From: Spinacia oleracea | Lineage: Eukaryota > Streptophyta > Magnoliopsida > Caryophyllales > Amaranthaceae | Reading direction: 5' to 3' | NCBI RefSeq assembly: GCF_020520425.1 | Contig: NC_079488.1 | Span: 86,657,285 to 86,721,284 of the forward strand | DNA: 64,000 nucleotides | Shown here: positions 10,028-21,569 of the stretch, piece after piece | Layout: each line of letters begins with the position of its first letter | How positions within the stretch are numbered: the first letter of the stretch is position 1 | Translations under genes and position numbers: made by a program | The notes under the pieces: model-generated | Database searches by the model: none | Seen by the model: only the letters and a program-made list of their open reading frames with translations | Told to the model about the DNA's origin: nothing

Positions 10028-13000
10028 CTGATTTTTCTGGATACGGAAAGTCAAAAGTAACGTCTTGGAAGAAGATGATTGATGAATGGTGGTCATGATA
10101 TCGTGATGGAGGATTGATTGAAGATTTTGGAATGTCTTACAATACACATACTTGATTTAATATCAAGGGAGGTTCATTCTAAACTACTTCTTTTAATAAG
10201 ATATTATTCTAACATGTTCATTTCTAATAGTCATTTCAACAAATTATATTTTGTGAAGATGACAATATTAAAATTGATTTTTATATTGTCAAATGATGTT
10301 TGCTGGAATGATTACTAGAAAATAGAGTATTTAATTATTTATGATGTATGAACATGTTATTGCACTCTATAGTTTACTTTGGTTTCATGCATGTTTAATT
10401 TCATGAGAAGACCTTAGTTTTATTAGAGTTATGTTTTTAGTCTTTTAAAGACTATTGTGAATTATTTGTGCATTGTCATATTTTCTTTGGTAGAGGAATT
10501 TTGGGCTTGTGACTTTGTGTACTTGCTTTACTAAGGGTATTTAGTAAGTAGTTTTATTCTAATAGTGATTAGATTATTAGCCTTGTACGTTGTCATTTCA
10601 AGCGCTAACTTGTCATAGTAATATTGGTGTATACGTATGATTCCAAGTTCTTGTTTATTACCATGAATATTGGGTATGTAACTTCATAATTAATGGTTTC
10701 TTATGCATTGTTGGAAATATGCATATTTAATTCCTTAGAGTTTTTTGTGTACCCATTGGAGCAATTTATCATAAGCTTGTGATGACCCCCTAGAACATAA
10801 GTGTTTGAGTTTGTGGAAGCAAACTATGTTAACCCTTTTCCTTGGAATATGTTGAGTGAGTTTTTACGTATAATATTTTCCTTGGGTGTATACCTGATTA
10901 TTCGAGTCACTACACTTTTGGGAATTTGACTATTAATCTTGTCATGATTGGTATGGTGTTGTTTAATGAATTTTCTATGGTTGAGACTAAATAGCCTTTT
11001 TATTTGTGTTGGTGTTGGAATTTCATTAAAGTTGGCCAAAAGTTTTGAGACTTGAGTTTTAAGGGTTTATTGATCTTAAAATGGTTTTATGGGAATTGTT
11101 GAGTACATAATTTTATTATGGCATTTCTCATAGTTTAACCTTGTTGAGTGATCATTTTATGATCTTAATTGTTGGGCTTATTATTTCCATGTGGGGGTTG
11201 TTTTTGTATGCTCATGTATCTTTGAGAGTTTCTCTTGGGAAACCTTTAGACCCCGGTGTTTTTTGGAAAGTGGTTGTAAGCCCAAATATTCGAGATTCGA
11301 AATTTTTAGGTGTCATGTAAAAGAGACTTTTAAGTCCACTATATGGGAAGTGCCTAATATTTCAATGTTGGACTTGTTTTCTTGGTCCTTGTATTATTTG
11401 AGTGTACTCTTTTTATTATGCATGTAATTCCATGACTTCTTGGGATGTTCATCTTATTGATGAGTTTTGGTATGTATTTTTTTGAGTATTCTCATTTTAA
11501 CGGTAATTCTTCTTTTAGCATGTTTGTGCATGATGCAATTAATTGTTTGGCTATGCATGTTGGGTTTAAAGTGTCTCTTGCTTGATTGTTCTATTTTCTT
11601 CTAATTCTTTTGTTAGTAGTGAACAAGTTGAATTTAGAAGAGACTTGAAGTTAGAGTTTTCAAGGCATGAGAATTGCCCGTTATGCTAAAGGAAGTTTTT
11701 ATATATGCCTTGAATTTGTGTTGTGTTTTCAATTCCTATGAGTAAGACCTTAATTCCGTGATTTGTCAATGGAGACTTTTTGTCGTTAACCTTTGAGGGG
11801 AAGCTTTTGGGAGTAAGTTAAGCTTACTTGTGAGTTTCGCAACCTACCTAAGGAATATGAATATCTAGATGTTTTCTTGAAAGGGTTTGATGACTATTCA
11901 CCGGATGATTATTAGGAGTTTCAAGGCTATACTTGAATTGGGAGAACCTTATCAACGTAAGGGAGTGAGATTTTCTTATTCTTATTATTTTGGGAACAAG
12001 TTTTATATCACTTAGATTTTTGAGCAGTTTAATTTTCATTCCTATATTGCATGCTCTTTTATCATAGGTATGTAAAGTGATTGTTCTAAGTGGTAAAACC
12101 ATGAGTGATGAGTTACCATGCTTGAGGATAAGAATTATGTGTTTATGGAATTCATTATGTGTGTTGGAGTTATCACCATTGTAATGGTACATGTACCTTA
12201 TCGATATCTTGATGCATATTGATTGTGTAGAATTTGAATTCTCATAGTTGTTTAGATTAATAACTTGGGTGGAGAATTTCAATTCTTATTTTTCCAAGGT
12301 GATAATTATGTGTGGTTATTTTACTCGATATGTGGATGATGTGCTCCAGTTATATTTACATCACATGTTGAATATTGAGTTTTAAACCTTCATTGAATTC
12401 TATGGCTTCTCCCTTGAAAGTTGAAAGTGTTATTTAAGTAAATGGTTTTGAGTAATATATGAAAACAAATGTTTGGTTTTCATAGTAAGTCATTTTCTTA
12501 ATTTTTGAGAAGATTTGTGGAAATATAAAATCATATCATTTGTGGGTATGTGTGGAATGTAATTTTTAGCATCAACCTTTAAAAGGACCTAAAACAAGAT
12601 TTAGGTTGTGTACGCTAATATGTTTTCCGCTATGATAATGATATGTATTGTTGGTATTTTGACATAGCTATTATTTGTGAATTTTCTGTGAAATAATTGA
12701 GTTGTTTTTAATTTCACAAATTTTTAGTGAACGAGGGTTTGCTTCATTTTAAAGGTATCATGGATAAGGTCGAATGGTATTTATATTCTATGTTTTCAAA
12801 GTATGTCACTTTGAAGTTTTCGATGCAAATTATAGAAGTTTGATATTGATTAAGTACTTTCACTAAAGTGGCTATGTTAATTTGAGGATCATACTTTATG
12901 AAGAATTTTTGTAAAATTGAGCTTTACAAAATTGTCCCATCAAATTTAATTGGTGTTAGTTGAACCAAGAACAAAGCATCTTATGATTTCTTTACCATGT

Positions 13001-13907
13001 GTGCTTTTGAGTGAGCATATACCATTTAAATGTCCTTGCTTATGGTTATACTTTCTAACGGAAAATCTTAATGCAAGGTACGCTATGCACTATGGTACGA
13101 AGATTGAATTTGGACATGTAATGATCCTTGATGGTTGAAATGTCGAGAGGGATAGGCTTCATGCCCATTTGAGTAAAGTAATAAGCATTACTTGCTTATC
13201 CCTATGGCATGTGTTGTAATGCTTGAATGAGGTTGAGTCTTTGAACTCTTCATGGTAGAGTGCTAGTTGAGATGCACTTTAAAGAGAACCACCGTTTGTA
13301 TGAGGGTTGAGTTGTATAAACTCTTAATGAATCTAACATATTGAAATGGACGCATTCAACTTGTGGATTCACCAACTAAAATTATTTGAGAGGTTGAACA
13401 TTATATTATGTTCTTAATGAATCTATGGTCTTGTGGGGGTTGATATAGCTACGTGGTAGCTCTCGATGGTTCACTAAAAGTGAACATATTTTAACCCTAT
13501 TGACTAAGTGCTATTTTGAGAAGCACTTGAGGATTCACCTACGTGGTTGTGAAGACTCGCCATCTTCTATGGAAACTTGGGCGGTTTCCTAGAGCTTCCA
13601 TGAGATCTAAGGTAAACGCATGGCTTAAAATGCGTACACTTTGCGGAGTCCACATAATTTTTGGAGTAAGGTATGTGTTTTGAGGACGTGACTTAAATCT
13701 TAGAGTTTCAAGGTTAGTCCACTCTTTGACCAAGAACTTGAGGGTTTCAAGGTTCGTCCACCCTTGGGTTTGTAAGTCATAATTTACTTCACTAAGCATT
13801 TGGTTTCAATTTACTTTAAGTAACACCAAGTGTTATGTATTAAGATCCTCTTATTCCCAATATCTTCCTCTTTCATTTGGTATCTTTTCTCATCTTTAGT
13901 GGGGGAT
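10028..13907 (+). other. Non-coding interior of an LTR element, unclassified
   Basis: About 3.9 kb with no ORF above roughly 145 residues and no retroelement protein motif I can recognise in six frames. It begins at an abrupt homology break with gypsy copy A and ends in a polypurine tract AGTGGGGGA (13898-13906) directly before a TG..CA long terminal repeat. I read it as the 3' interior of a large non-coding or heavily decayed LTR element in plus orientation whose 5' end is missing. Confidence 0.5.
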
Positions 13908-14719
13908 TGTTGGAATATAAAGATGGAAAAGCGCTCAAAACCTGCCTGCCAGGTTTTGGCAAACCGGCAGGTTTCTCAAAACCTGCCAACCAGGTTTTCC
14001 AAAACCGGCAGGTTTCGAGCATAAGTTGAAAAACGGACTTTAAAGGCATTTCTTGAAGTGCACCGAAAACCTGCCGGTTTTGGGAAACCGGCAGGTTTCG
14101 AGATCGGTTCTTTGTGTTGTCCGTTTTTGTTCTTCTCTTTGGATTCCTCCTTTATGATAACCTTTTAAGTATGGTTTATGGACAATTATCATTCTGATTA
14201 TGGTGATTAAGTTGGTCCATTATTTCTCTTGATTATGGGGGTTATTAACCCTTCATTATCATGGGTTTATGGTTGATTAATATCATTGAATTCCTTTGAA
14301 ACCTTTGATTTCTTTGGGTTGTTTTGTCTCCTCCAAAAATCCTATAAGTACTCTTCATTTTATGAGTTGTTGGCACACACATATATTGATCTCTTCCTCT
14401 CCTCCTCCTTTCCCTTTTGTTTTGGATGAAAGAATTTTGGTTCATGATTAAGTCATGAATATTCGTATCTCTTCAAACCTTTTCCTTCTTATTCTTTTGG
14501 GCATAAGTTTATGTGGCTCCATCTCATCACCCAAAAGTGCCTTTGTGTGTTGAGAGTTGTGTAAACCTTAGGGAACGAAGCGGTGGATACAATTGTGCAT
14601 CCCGGTTGCACCGAATCTCGTTTTCAAGGCAGTGGTTTGGTTACCACGGCGCAACGATTTCCTAAACTCGTTCTTATTCTTATTCTAGTATTTGCCTTGA
14701 AAACCCAATTATTACAACA
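13908..14719 (+). mobile_element. 3' LTR (812 bp) with AACCTGCC palindrome modules
   Basis: Bounded by TGTTGGAATATAAAG and CCAATTATTACAACA (TGTTG..CAACA ends), preceded by the polypurine tract AGTGGGGGA. Contains CCTATAAG (about 14341) as a possible promoter TATA. Near its start are three GC-rich inverted modules built from AAACCTGCC and GGCAGGTTT. It is a single LTR in this window; the matching 5' LTR is not seen. Confidence 0.75.
13936..14101. repeat. AAACCTGCC/GGCAGGTTT modules (three)
   Basis: Three units at 13936-13974, 13976-14016 and 14065-14101. Each starts (C/G)AAAACCTGCC and ends CCGGCAGGTTTC, with a GGTTTT(G/C) core, so each can fold into a hairpin of roughly 14-16 bp. They sit just inside the LTR start. 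Confidence 0.85.
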
Positions 14720-14750
14720 AGATGGTTGATTTTTCAAGGATTTGAAGTGT

Positions 14751-14771
14751 TCTTCCCCACAGACGGCGCCA
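14751..14771 (-). other. Primer-binding site of a gypsy element
   Basis: Minus strand reads TGGCGCCGTCTGTGGGGAAG, a typical plant gypsy PBS beginning TGG, separated from the LTR end (..GAACA) by ATT. It sets the orientation of the adjoining LTR as minus. Confidence 0.7.
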
Positions 14772-14774
14772 AAT

Positions 14775-15198
14775 TGTTCAGGTGTTGAAACAATGGGCTT
14801 CGTATGAAGGCCCTTTCGGTTTGTGTTGAAGATCTTGTTTGCTTGAATGAATTGTGTCCGAATTCACCTGCACAATGACAAAGTCACTAGCCTCGGGGGT
14901 GTTTCCGAGGAAAGCCCCTCCGATGCCTAAGTAAGAACAATGCTCGGATTTTAGAGAGAAGTTCTCTAGAGAGTAGTCTTAAGGCAGTAAATTGGAGATA
15001 CCTTGAGGTGTGAGCCTTGGCGGCTTATTTATAGTGCTTGTGTAATAAATGCCCATAGGTCATTTATTGCTATTGGGCTTTGGGCCTTTGTTGGTGGCTG
15101 ACCAGCCATGTTGAATAAATGGGTTTGATATTGTTGTATTGAGCCATTGGGCTTTGGACTTAGTGGCCCAATTGGTATCCAATTGGGAGCCCAAACAA
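14775..15198 (-). mobile_element. 5' LTR of a gypsy element (about 424 bp)
   Basis: On the minus strand it runs TGTTTGGGCTCCC .. ACCTGAACA, giving TGTT..AACA ends next to the PBS. It carries CACTATAAATAAGCC (about 15026-15040, minus), a good TATA box. The interior of the element is cut off at 14720 by the neighbouring LTR. The outer edge at 15198 is inferred from the TGTT/AACA symmetry. Confidence 0.6.
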
Positions 15199-15212
15199 CT
15201 TATTTTGAATAA

Positions 15213-16238
15213 TTCAACCTTTCGACGATTTTCCGTTAATAATCCAATCTTTGAATTATTATCTAATAATATACCATTTGCACCCCCATTAACTTTTATT
15301 GCACCTTAATGACTTGAAACCGGCTAAAAAGGTCAACTTTTTTTTAAAAAAAACGTGAAAATGAAGTAATTGAGGTTTGGATTGGTGTGATTATGCATAC
15401 GGTAATGTCCTAATGAGTTTCTCAAGACCGATGAACACAACAAACAACATGAAACAGAGGAGAAGAAAATTGTATGGGCTTGCATGAAGTGAGTTGGGTT
15501 GGGCAGAAATGGGTGGCGTTTAGGTGGATGGAGGCACACTAGAGGGGCGGTGCAAAGGTGGTGGGATGAGGTGGTGGGGCGGTGCACCAGAGGAGAAAAA
15601 AGAGGGAGTGTGTGAGTTTTGTGTTGGGGTTTTCGGCTACGGTGTTCTTTAATTTAGGTTAGGTATTTGTACCTTAGTGGGTGAAGGTCATATGGATTTA
15701 GGTGGTAGAAGCCGAAAGGTTTCGAGGGGGCGTCACAGTTAAGTTACGGCGGAGTCACCGTGGTGACGTTGGTTTCTCCTCTTTCTATCTCCTCTTGATC
15801 TCATTTTTTCTGGATGCTTCTCTGATTTGGTTCAATGGGCGAAGCCGGCGACGATAGAGAGGAAATGGCGAGATATTGTGGGGTGAGTGAGAGTATGTGA
15901 GAGGAGAAAGTGAGGATGGTGGAGGAAAGGGTAAAGGAGATGAGGGTGGTGGTACTGGCTGGAGGAAGGTGGTGGAAGAGCTGGACAATGTGGTGGTGTT
16001 GTAATGGTGGTGGTGGGGAGGAGGCTAAGCTCTCAAATGGTGAGAAAGAGGAAGGAAGAAAGAAAAAGAAATATTTTTAAAAAAATTAAAATTTACAGCA
16101 AATAGATGCATTATGTTACCTGTTTTATCGGATAGGTGACCGATTGGGTGCAATAAAAATTAATAGGGTATAAAGGTTGGATTATTAGATAATAATCGAA
16201 AAGTTAGATTGTTAAAGGAAAACCGTCGAAAGGTTAGA
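15213..16238. mobile_element. Non-autonomous MULE-like element with long TIRs
   Basis: Arms of about 100 bp are inverted: AACCTTTCGACGATTTTCCG.. AATAATCCAATCTTT .. ATTATTATCTAATAAT at 15217-15310 pairs with AACCTTTCGACGGTTTTCC .. ATTATTATCTAATAAT (reverse) at 16130-16236. Long TIRs and about 1 kb length fit a MULE, but I could not find a clean 9-bp duplication. The interior (15480-16030) is G-rich and partly resembles the 5'UTR-like block in the LTR at 43878-46177. Confidence 0.6.
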
Positions 16239-16371
16239 TTCAACGATTATAATTGTTGGAGTACTACATTATTTCAACTACAAACATACACCTAATACAT
16301 TTGACTTAGAAATCCACCACGAAATAGACTATTGGATCTATAATAAAAGATTATTAATGGCTATTCGAGTT

Positions 16372-17125
16372 AATGGGGTGTTTGGTTAGGAGAGGTTTGA
16401 GGGAAAAGGAGCATTTTTTGGTGAATTAGAGGTTTGACCTTTAGAAAAAGTTAATTAGAAGTGTTTGGTTAATAGAGAACTGGAAGAGCGTTTTGGGGTG
16501 AAAAAGCTAATTTTAAAAAAGCTCAATATATGAGCTTTTTGCAATTAGAGGTTTGAGAAAGTGGATGAAAATGACTATTTTGTCCTACTATTGCATATAA
16601 TTACAACAACTATCAACCTTGGTACCCTACATATTTTTCTCCTAAAAACATTACTCACACTTTCTTTTTCATTTCACCTTATTTACATTCGTTTTTTTTT
16701 TTTTTTTGTAATAAGCTTTATATTTACTTTGAAGCAATTGAAGTATATTGCAATCATGCTTGAAATATCATTAGTAATATTTCTATATTTAAAAAATATA
16801 TACTTCATTAAAAAATATAAATTAAGAATAATTTATTTTTTTAAATAAATTTATTTTATTTAGTCAATGTTTATTAGAAAAATATAAAGAGAAAAAAATG
16901 AACACAATAAACTATTTGTCTAATATTAATAAGAAACAAAGTACGCCAATGTCCTTAGGTCATTTTACATATTAAATAGCTAACAACTATCAGCTAATTT
17001 ACCAAACACTTTTACACAAACAGCTAATGCAACCAGCTAGTCAAATCAGCTAATGCAAACAACTAACCGCTAACAACTAGTCAAACCAGCTAACAACTAA
17101 CAGCTTCTAACCAAACAGGGCCATT
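16372..17125. mobile_element. MITE/hAT-like element, TGTTTGGTTAG ends
   Basis: AATGGGGTGTTTGGTTAGGA at the left and CTAACCAAACAGGGCCATT at the right are inverted. The right part is rich in AGCTAACAACTA words. No target duplication could be resolved, so superfamily (hAT or Harbinger) is open. Confidence 0.55.
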
Positions 17126-17319
17126 GTAAGTTCGAATTAAGAGGATCGGAGGACAGATCTTAGTCATCGGAGATGAGAGAGAAAATGAGAGCAGGGAGTC
17201 ATGAAGTGAAAGAGAGTGAGAGGGGTAGTAGAGGGCTTGAGCGGTTGGAAGATACTGAAACTATTTAGGGTTTATTTTACTTTTATATCAGATATTTTAT
17301 ATGCCTTTTGCTATTCGGA

Positions 17320-17500
17320 GTCGGGCCAAATCCATCGGACTTATCACAGGGTCCGAATCCGACTTGCCTCCTATTCGGATTCAAATTTTTACTTTCGGAT
17401 TCGGACTCAGACATTTCTATATCGGACTTGGATTGGACTCGGATCGGATCGGATCGAATCAGGCTCGGGACGGGATTCCAATTCAATTGCCATCCTGATA
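17320..17500. mobile_element. Fragment of Ac-like hAT family (CGGATTCGGA-rich)
   Basis: Composed of TCGGATTCGGAC-type words and ending AATTGCCATCCT. It resembles the terminal regions of the complete element at 40031-40969. Ends are incomplete and no TSD is visible. Confidence 0.5.
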
Positions 17501-17717
17501 AGTGATAACACTCCCCTCCATGTTAACATGCAAAACGTCCAAACTACCCCTGACTCCCTGAGCTTGTTTAAAGGACAAGCACAGTTCGTGATTTAGAAAA
17601 ACCTCTTTGCTGAGTCTGTGGTTGATGTTGTTTCCCAGCTTCAATGGCTCGAGGCCTCGAGTTACTTTGAAGCACGTTGGTACGAACTTTAAATTGCATC
17701 AATTTCTTTCTACTCCG

Positions 17718-17726
17718 TATAAAAAG
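17718..17726 (+). promoter_or_regulatory. TATA box of LPP-gamma-like gene
   Basis: TATAAAAAG about 190 bp before the start codon, giving a predicted 5'UTR of about 160 nt. Confidence 0.55.
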
Positions 17727-17909
17727 AGCAGTCTACAAAGTCACAGATTCAGATCTGATCGAATTCGCAACAAATACTCTCATCTCGAAATTCCCACTCC
17801 ATTATTCTCTATCAAAACCCCCCCAGTTTCTGCAGTTCACTGGTATTGAATCACAAACCCTAATTTGCGACAGCTGAATTTCAAAATCCGATCTTCGATT
17901 GATTCAACA

Positions 17910-18581
17910 ATGTCGTATCCGCCACTGAAAGCCGTAACTTTGACCCATGTTCGATATCCAAGAGGCGATAAAACAGGGCATTTTCTTGCTTGGATTTCTC
18001 TGGTACCAGTTTTCATCAGCCTTGGAGGTTTTGTATCGCACTTTTTCTTCCGCCGCGAACTACAGGGTATGTTTTTCGCTATTGGTTTGATAATCTCTCA
18101 ATTTATCAGCGAATCTATTAAGTCATGTGTGCAACAATCTCGTCCGGAAACTTGCGCATTACTGGAAGTATGCGAATCACATGGCTGGCCTTCTAGCCAT
18201 TCGCAATATATGTTCTTTTTCGCTACGTATTTTACGCTGTTGAGCTATCGAAAAGCTGGGTTTTTTGGTGGGAATGAGAATAAGTGGATTGTGGAAGTGA
18301 TTGCTTGGTTTATGGCAGTGCTGACTATGTTCTCCAGGGTTTATTTGGGGTATCATAGCGTTGCCCAGGTTTGTGCCGGTGCGATTTTTGGGACGGTTCT
18401 TGCTTGGGGTTGGTATTGGGTTGTTAATAATGTGTTTATTCATTATTTTCCGTTGATTGAGGAGAGCTACTTCGGGAGGAAGTTCTATATTAAAGATACT
18501 TCTCATATATGTAATGTGTTGAAGTTTGAGTATGATAATGCAAGAGCAGCGAGGAAAAATTCGGCTAACAAAAACAATTGA
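17910..18581 (+). CDS. LPPG: Lipid phosphate phosphatase gamma-like (PAP2) protein
   Basis: Intact 223-residue integral membrane phosphatase of the PAP2 superfamily. All three catalytic motifs are present: K71-x6-R78-P79 (KSCVQQSRP), P94-S-S-H97 and S142-R-x5-H149 (SRVYLGYH), the last two with the catalytic histidines. About five hydrophobic segments (roughly 26-45, 52-70, 98-116, 126-141, 151-172) fit the family. Length and sequence match the plant LPP-gamma / eukaryotic dolichyl-diphosphatase (DOLPP1) group, which dephosphorylates lipid phosphates such as phosphatidate or dolichyl diphosphate. LPP-gamma of Arabidopsis has been linked to plastid phosphatidate phosphatase activity; location cannot be read from this sequence. 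I chose ATG 17910 because it starts the conserved MSYPPLKAVTLTHVRY. A frame extends upstream to 17865 only through non-ATG codons. No introns. The C-terminus is basic (ARAARKNSANKNN). Confidence 0.92.
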   Translation: MSYPPLKAVTLTHVRYPRGDKTGHFLAWISLVPVFISLGGFVSHFFFRRELQGMFFAIGLIISQFISESIKSCVQQSRPETCALLEVCESHGWPSSHSQYMFFFATYFTLLSYRKAGFFGGNENKWIVEVIAWFMAVLTMFSRVYLGYHSVAQVCAGAIFGTVLAWGWYWVVNNVFIHYFPLIEESYFGRKFYIKDTSHICNVLKFEYDNARAARKNSANKNN

Positions 18582-19458
18582 TGTGGGCGCACTTCTATCT
18601 AAGGTCAGTTGTTCTCTATATTGCTGCTATTTTCTTGATTATTGATCTGAAAAGCTTCTGTTCATTGATATTGTTAATTCGCTACCAAGTATGAGATAAG
18701 ACGATGAATGTGTGTTGGTGTTATTACATTCATCTTGTTAATATAGCAGTTACCACCACGTTTATGGGTTAATGTTGCGTAAATTACAACGTTTAAAACT
18801 CTGGTTACTTGGTTAGCATATTGAAATTTCATAGGTCTGTTATCTAGATGGTGGTTTCTGTCATAAGAGATTCAAATGAAACAAGTAGCTTTTAAACATA
18901 GCTGTTTTGGCTGCGGAAATGTCCCCATATTCTATGGATAGATCTCCTAAGCCTTTTAAGCGCTTGAAAGGGTAAGTTGTTATAAGATATACTTGGAAAA
19001 CAACAACTCAAGTCCAAAATCAATCTCATAGTTTTTATATCCTCCAAAGTTTCCCGATTCCTCCCCCTTTTAAACTCAGAAATTGGTGTTAGATCTACGC
19101 AATGGTACTTTCTGTAGCATTTGGTGAACAAGATTCTCTGTAAATATCAATATGGGCTTTTCTCAACTTTTCAGTGATAGTGTTAAAACATGATTAGATG
19201 TTTGTAAGTGCTTTATAAAGTAAGAAACTATATAATTTCTTTGCAATTCTTGGTCTTTTTACGTAAGAAATTATAAACATCTACTCCGTATTTTCTAAGT
19301 TCATTTTATGTTTGCTTTTTCAAATCAAATGCTAAAAGGTCACCACAAGAACGTCATCACGAGTCAACACAAGAGCTCCTGTATCTTCTCCGTCTTTGTT
19401 TATTAATTTTTGAGTAACTGAAGTGGTTGCTACTAAAACAAGCTTGGAAATGTATATA
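18582..19458 (+). other. 3' region of LPP-gamma gene, one half of a diverged duplication
   Basis: Non-coding. Segment 18700-19140 resembles 22320-22710 (shared blocks: CATCTTGTTAA, GGTAATGTTGCGTA, AAACAAGTAG, GGAAATGTTCC, GGGTGAGTTAG/GGGTAAGTTG). An AAG|GTCAGT sequence at 18601 could be a 3'UTR intron donor. No further ORF is seen. Confidence 0.5.
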
Positions 19459-20988
19459 GGGAAATTCTCAATGGTAGTATTATTGTCTTTCCTTAATGGT
19501 AACCGATTTTCTTTTCCTGAGTAAAATGGTGACCATAAGTTTCTTAATTTCCTCAGACATGGCATAATGATAGCAAAACTGTTAAGTTAACATTTGATTA
19601 ATCTAATTTTAGGTTTACTTACTTAATCATGATTAATCATTGAGCTTAAATCCTATTAACTCTTCTTCCTTTTAAGCCCATTTCTCTCTCCTCCAATCCT
19701 GTTCAAACCCCTGCTCATCTTCACTACTTTGCAGACCATCTGCAAATCATCATCGAACATCATTGTCATATGCTACCTTCATTCCGCAATACATGCATCG
19801 TTTCTCATTTGGGAACTATTTATCGACCAACTTTGACAATCAATCTCTTACCATTATGTAAGAATAAACATAGTCAGGTGAGATCTTGTTAAGTTCGTAT
19901 CAATGTCAAGAAATATCAAGTTTTTATAATTTTTACTTATACGCAATTAGAGATATTAATGTTCAAAGAAACGTGTTGGAATACGTGAAAAAAAAAGAAA
20001 TGATGCAAGTATTGTGAAACGAAGGTAGTATAAATCCCAGCCGTTTGATCATCTCCTCATCATTAACATCGAATCATACGTCTCAGATTTATTGTTGAGT
20101 TGAGCAGTCATCATCACCTTCTTCATGTTTAAAACCGCAGGCTCACAGTCATTTTTTCCTCCAAATCATAGGCTTAGGTTTTTAGAAATCTCTTTCATGA
20201 AAAGGGAAAATGTTTTGTTTTATGATAAGTCAATACGAAACCAAATTTAATATTAAGAAACCCCATTTTGAAAATTCAAAACTATAATTAAATATTAAGA
20301 AACCCCACTTTGAATTCAAAAACCCAAAACAAAACAAAAACTTTGCTGGGAAGAATACATAATTTCAAACCATGTCAACGTTAATCCAAAGAATGTTATG
20401 TTTCACATGAAGATAAATGAGGTGGACATAAATAAGGTAGGCAATGATGTGGTAGAGTTGGCCATGGAGTGGACTCTGGAGGGGAGGAAAGAATAAGGGG
20501 ATGTGGAGGGGAAGAGCGATGGACATTTTAGAGGCTAACCTTATGTTATTAAGTTAAGCTAACCTAGCTAATTAGGCTTAAAACATACTCCCTCCGTTCC
20601 ATATTGTTCCTCACTTTTCCATTATGCACGGTCTTTAATGAGCTACTTTGACCATTAATAGTTTTAATTTTGTATTAGTAAAAATTATAAAAAAAAATGA
20701 TATTTAGAAAATTTATATTAAAACGAATCCAATGATATCCCACAAGTTAATAATTTTACTCTTAATTATACTATTAATTACGGTCAAAGTTTTGAAAACT
20801 TTGACCATATGAATAGTAATAGTAAACATGAGGAACATTATGGAACAAATGGAGTGTTAATCAACAATTTCTTTTTAAGGTTTAATAGTTATTATTGTCA
20901 AGTTTGAGGAAATTAAGAAACTTGATTGTAAAAAGTTTTGGTTACCATTGAGAAAAGGCAATAATACGAGGTTACCATTGAGAATTTA
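19459..20988. mobile_element. Non-autonomous MULE-like element, long imperfect TIRs
   Basis: Left arm 19459-19600 (GAAATTCTCAATGGTA .. TTTCTTAATTTCCTC) is inverted at 20880-20988 (TAAATTCTCAATGGTAACC .. TTTCTTAATTTCCTC, reverse). Arms are about 110-140 bp. Interior has no ORF and holds a Stowaway MITE. TSD not resolved. Confidence 0.55.
20588..20857. mobile_element. Stowaway-like MITE
   Basis: Starts CTCCCTCCGTTCCATATTGT after TA (20586-20587) and ends with the inverted ACATTATGGAACAAATGGAG before TA. Classic Stowaway (Tc1/mariner) terminus, 270 bp, nested in the MULE-like element. Confidence 0.75.
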
Positions 20989-21072
20989 CATGGGAGTATT
21001 TGAGTAAGATACGAGATTCTTGAATAGTTGGAGCATGCTATACGTCATCAACTGCCACAGGAATGCGGTAGC

Positions 21073-21569
21073 AAAATTTAATGGTTTTTCACCAAATACC
21101 CAGTTTTCAACTTGTTCACCATATATCCTCAATGTTTTCAAAATTCATCATATATATACCCCATGTTTTTCACACAAACGTTTTATTGCCCTTAATTACT
21201 AGTGGAGTTAACGTCATCCCATTAACCCTAAACCTTCTTCTTTAATGGGTTTCGTGGGTTCATTCCTCTGTTCTTCTCTCTCTTTCCTCTCCCGGATAAC
21301 ATTGGTTGTATAAATGAAATGAAGCTGAAAGCAATCTAATGAAGATGAGTTAACAGGTTAGCGCTTTAATTAGGATTTTATGGAAGCAAATAGGGAGATT
21401 TGGAGTTAATTTGGGGCTAATGATCTAACGGAGTTAACACAAATTTGACAGTAAGGACATCTAGTGCATTTGTTAAAAACTGTTATATGATGAAATTTTG
21501 ATACATTGACAGTATATGGTGAATAAGTTGGAAACTCACGTGTATTTCATGAAAATACCAAAAATTTAA
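21073..21569. mobile_element. 479-bp MULE MITE with perfect 9-bp TSD
   Basis: Element proper is 21082-21560, flanked on both sides by AAAATTTAA (21073-21081 and 21561-21569). Ends TGGTTTTTCACCAAATACCC and its imperfect inverse TGGTATTTTCATGAAATACA extend about 80 bp inward. Terminal layout matches the transposase-bearing MULE at 1-2864, so it is probably a deletion derivative mobilised by that group. No coding capacity. Confidence 0.9.

Noticed and set aside
11848..12282. 144-codon ORF in the non-coding LTR-element interior
   Set aside because: No motif, no retroelement similarity that I can see, and AT-rich composition typical of chance frames.
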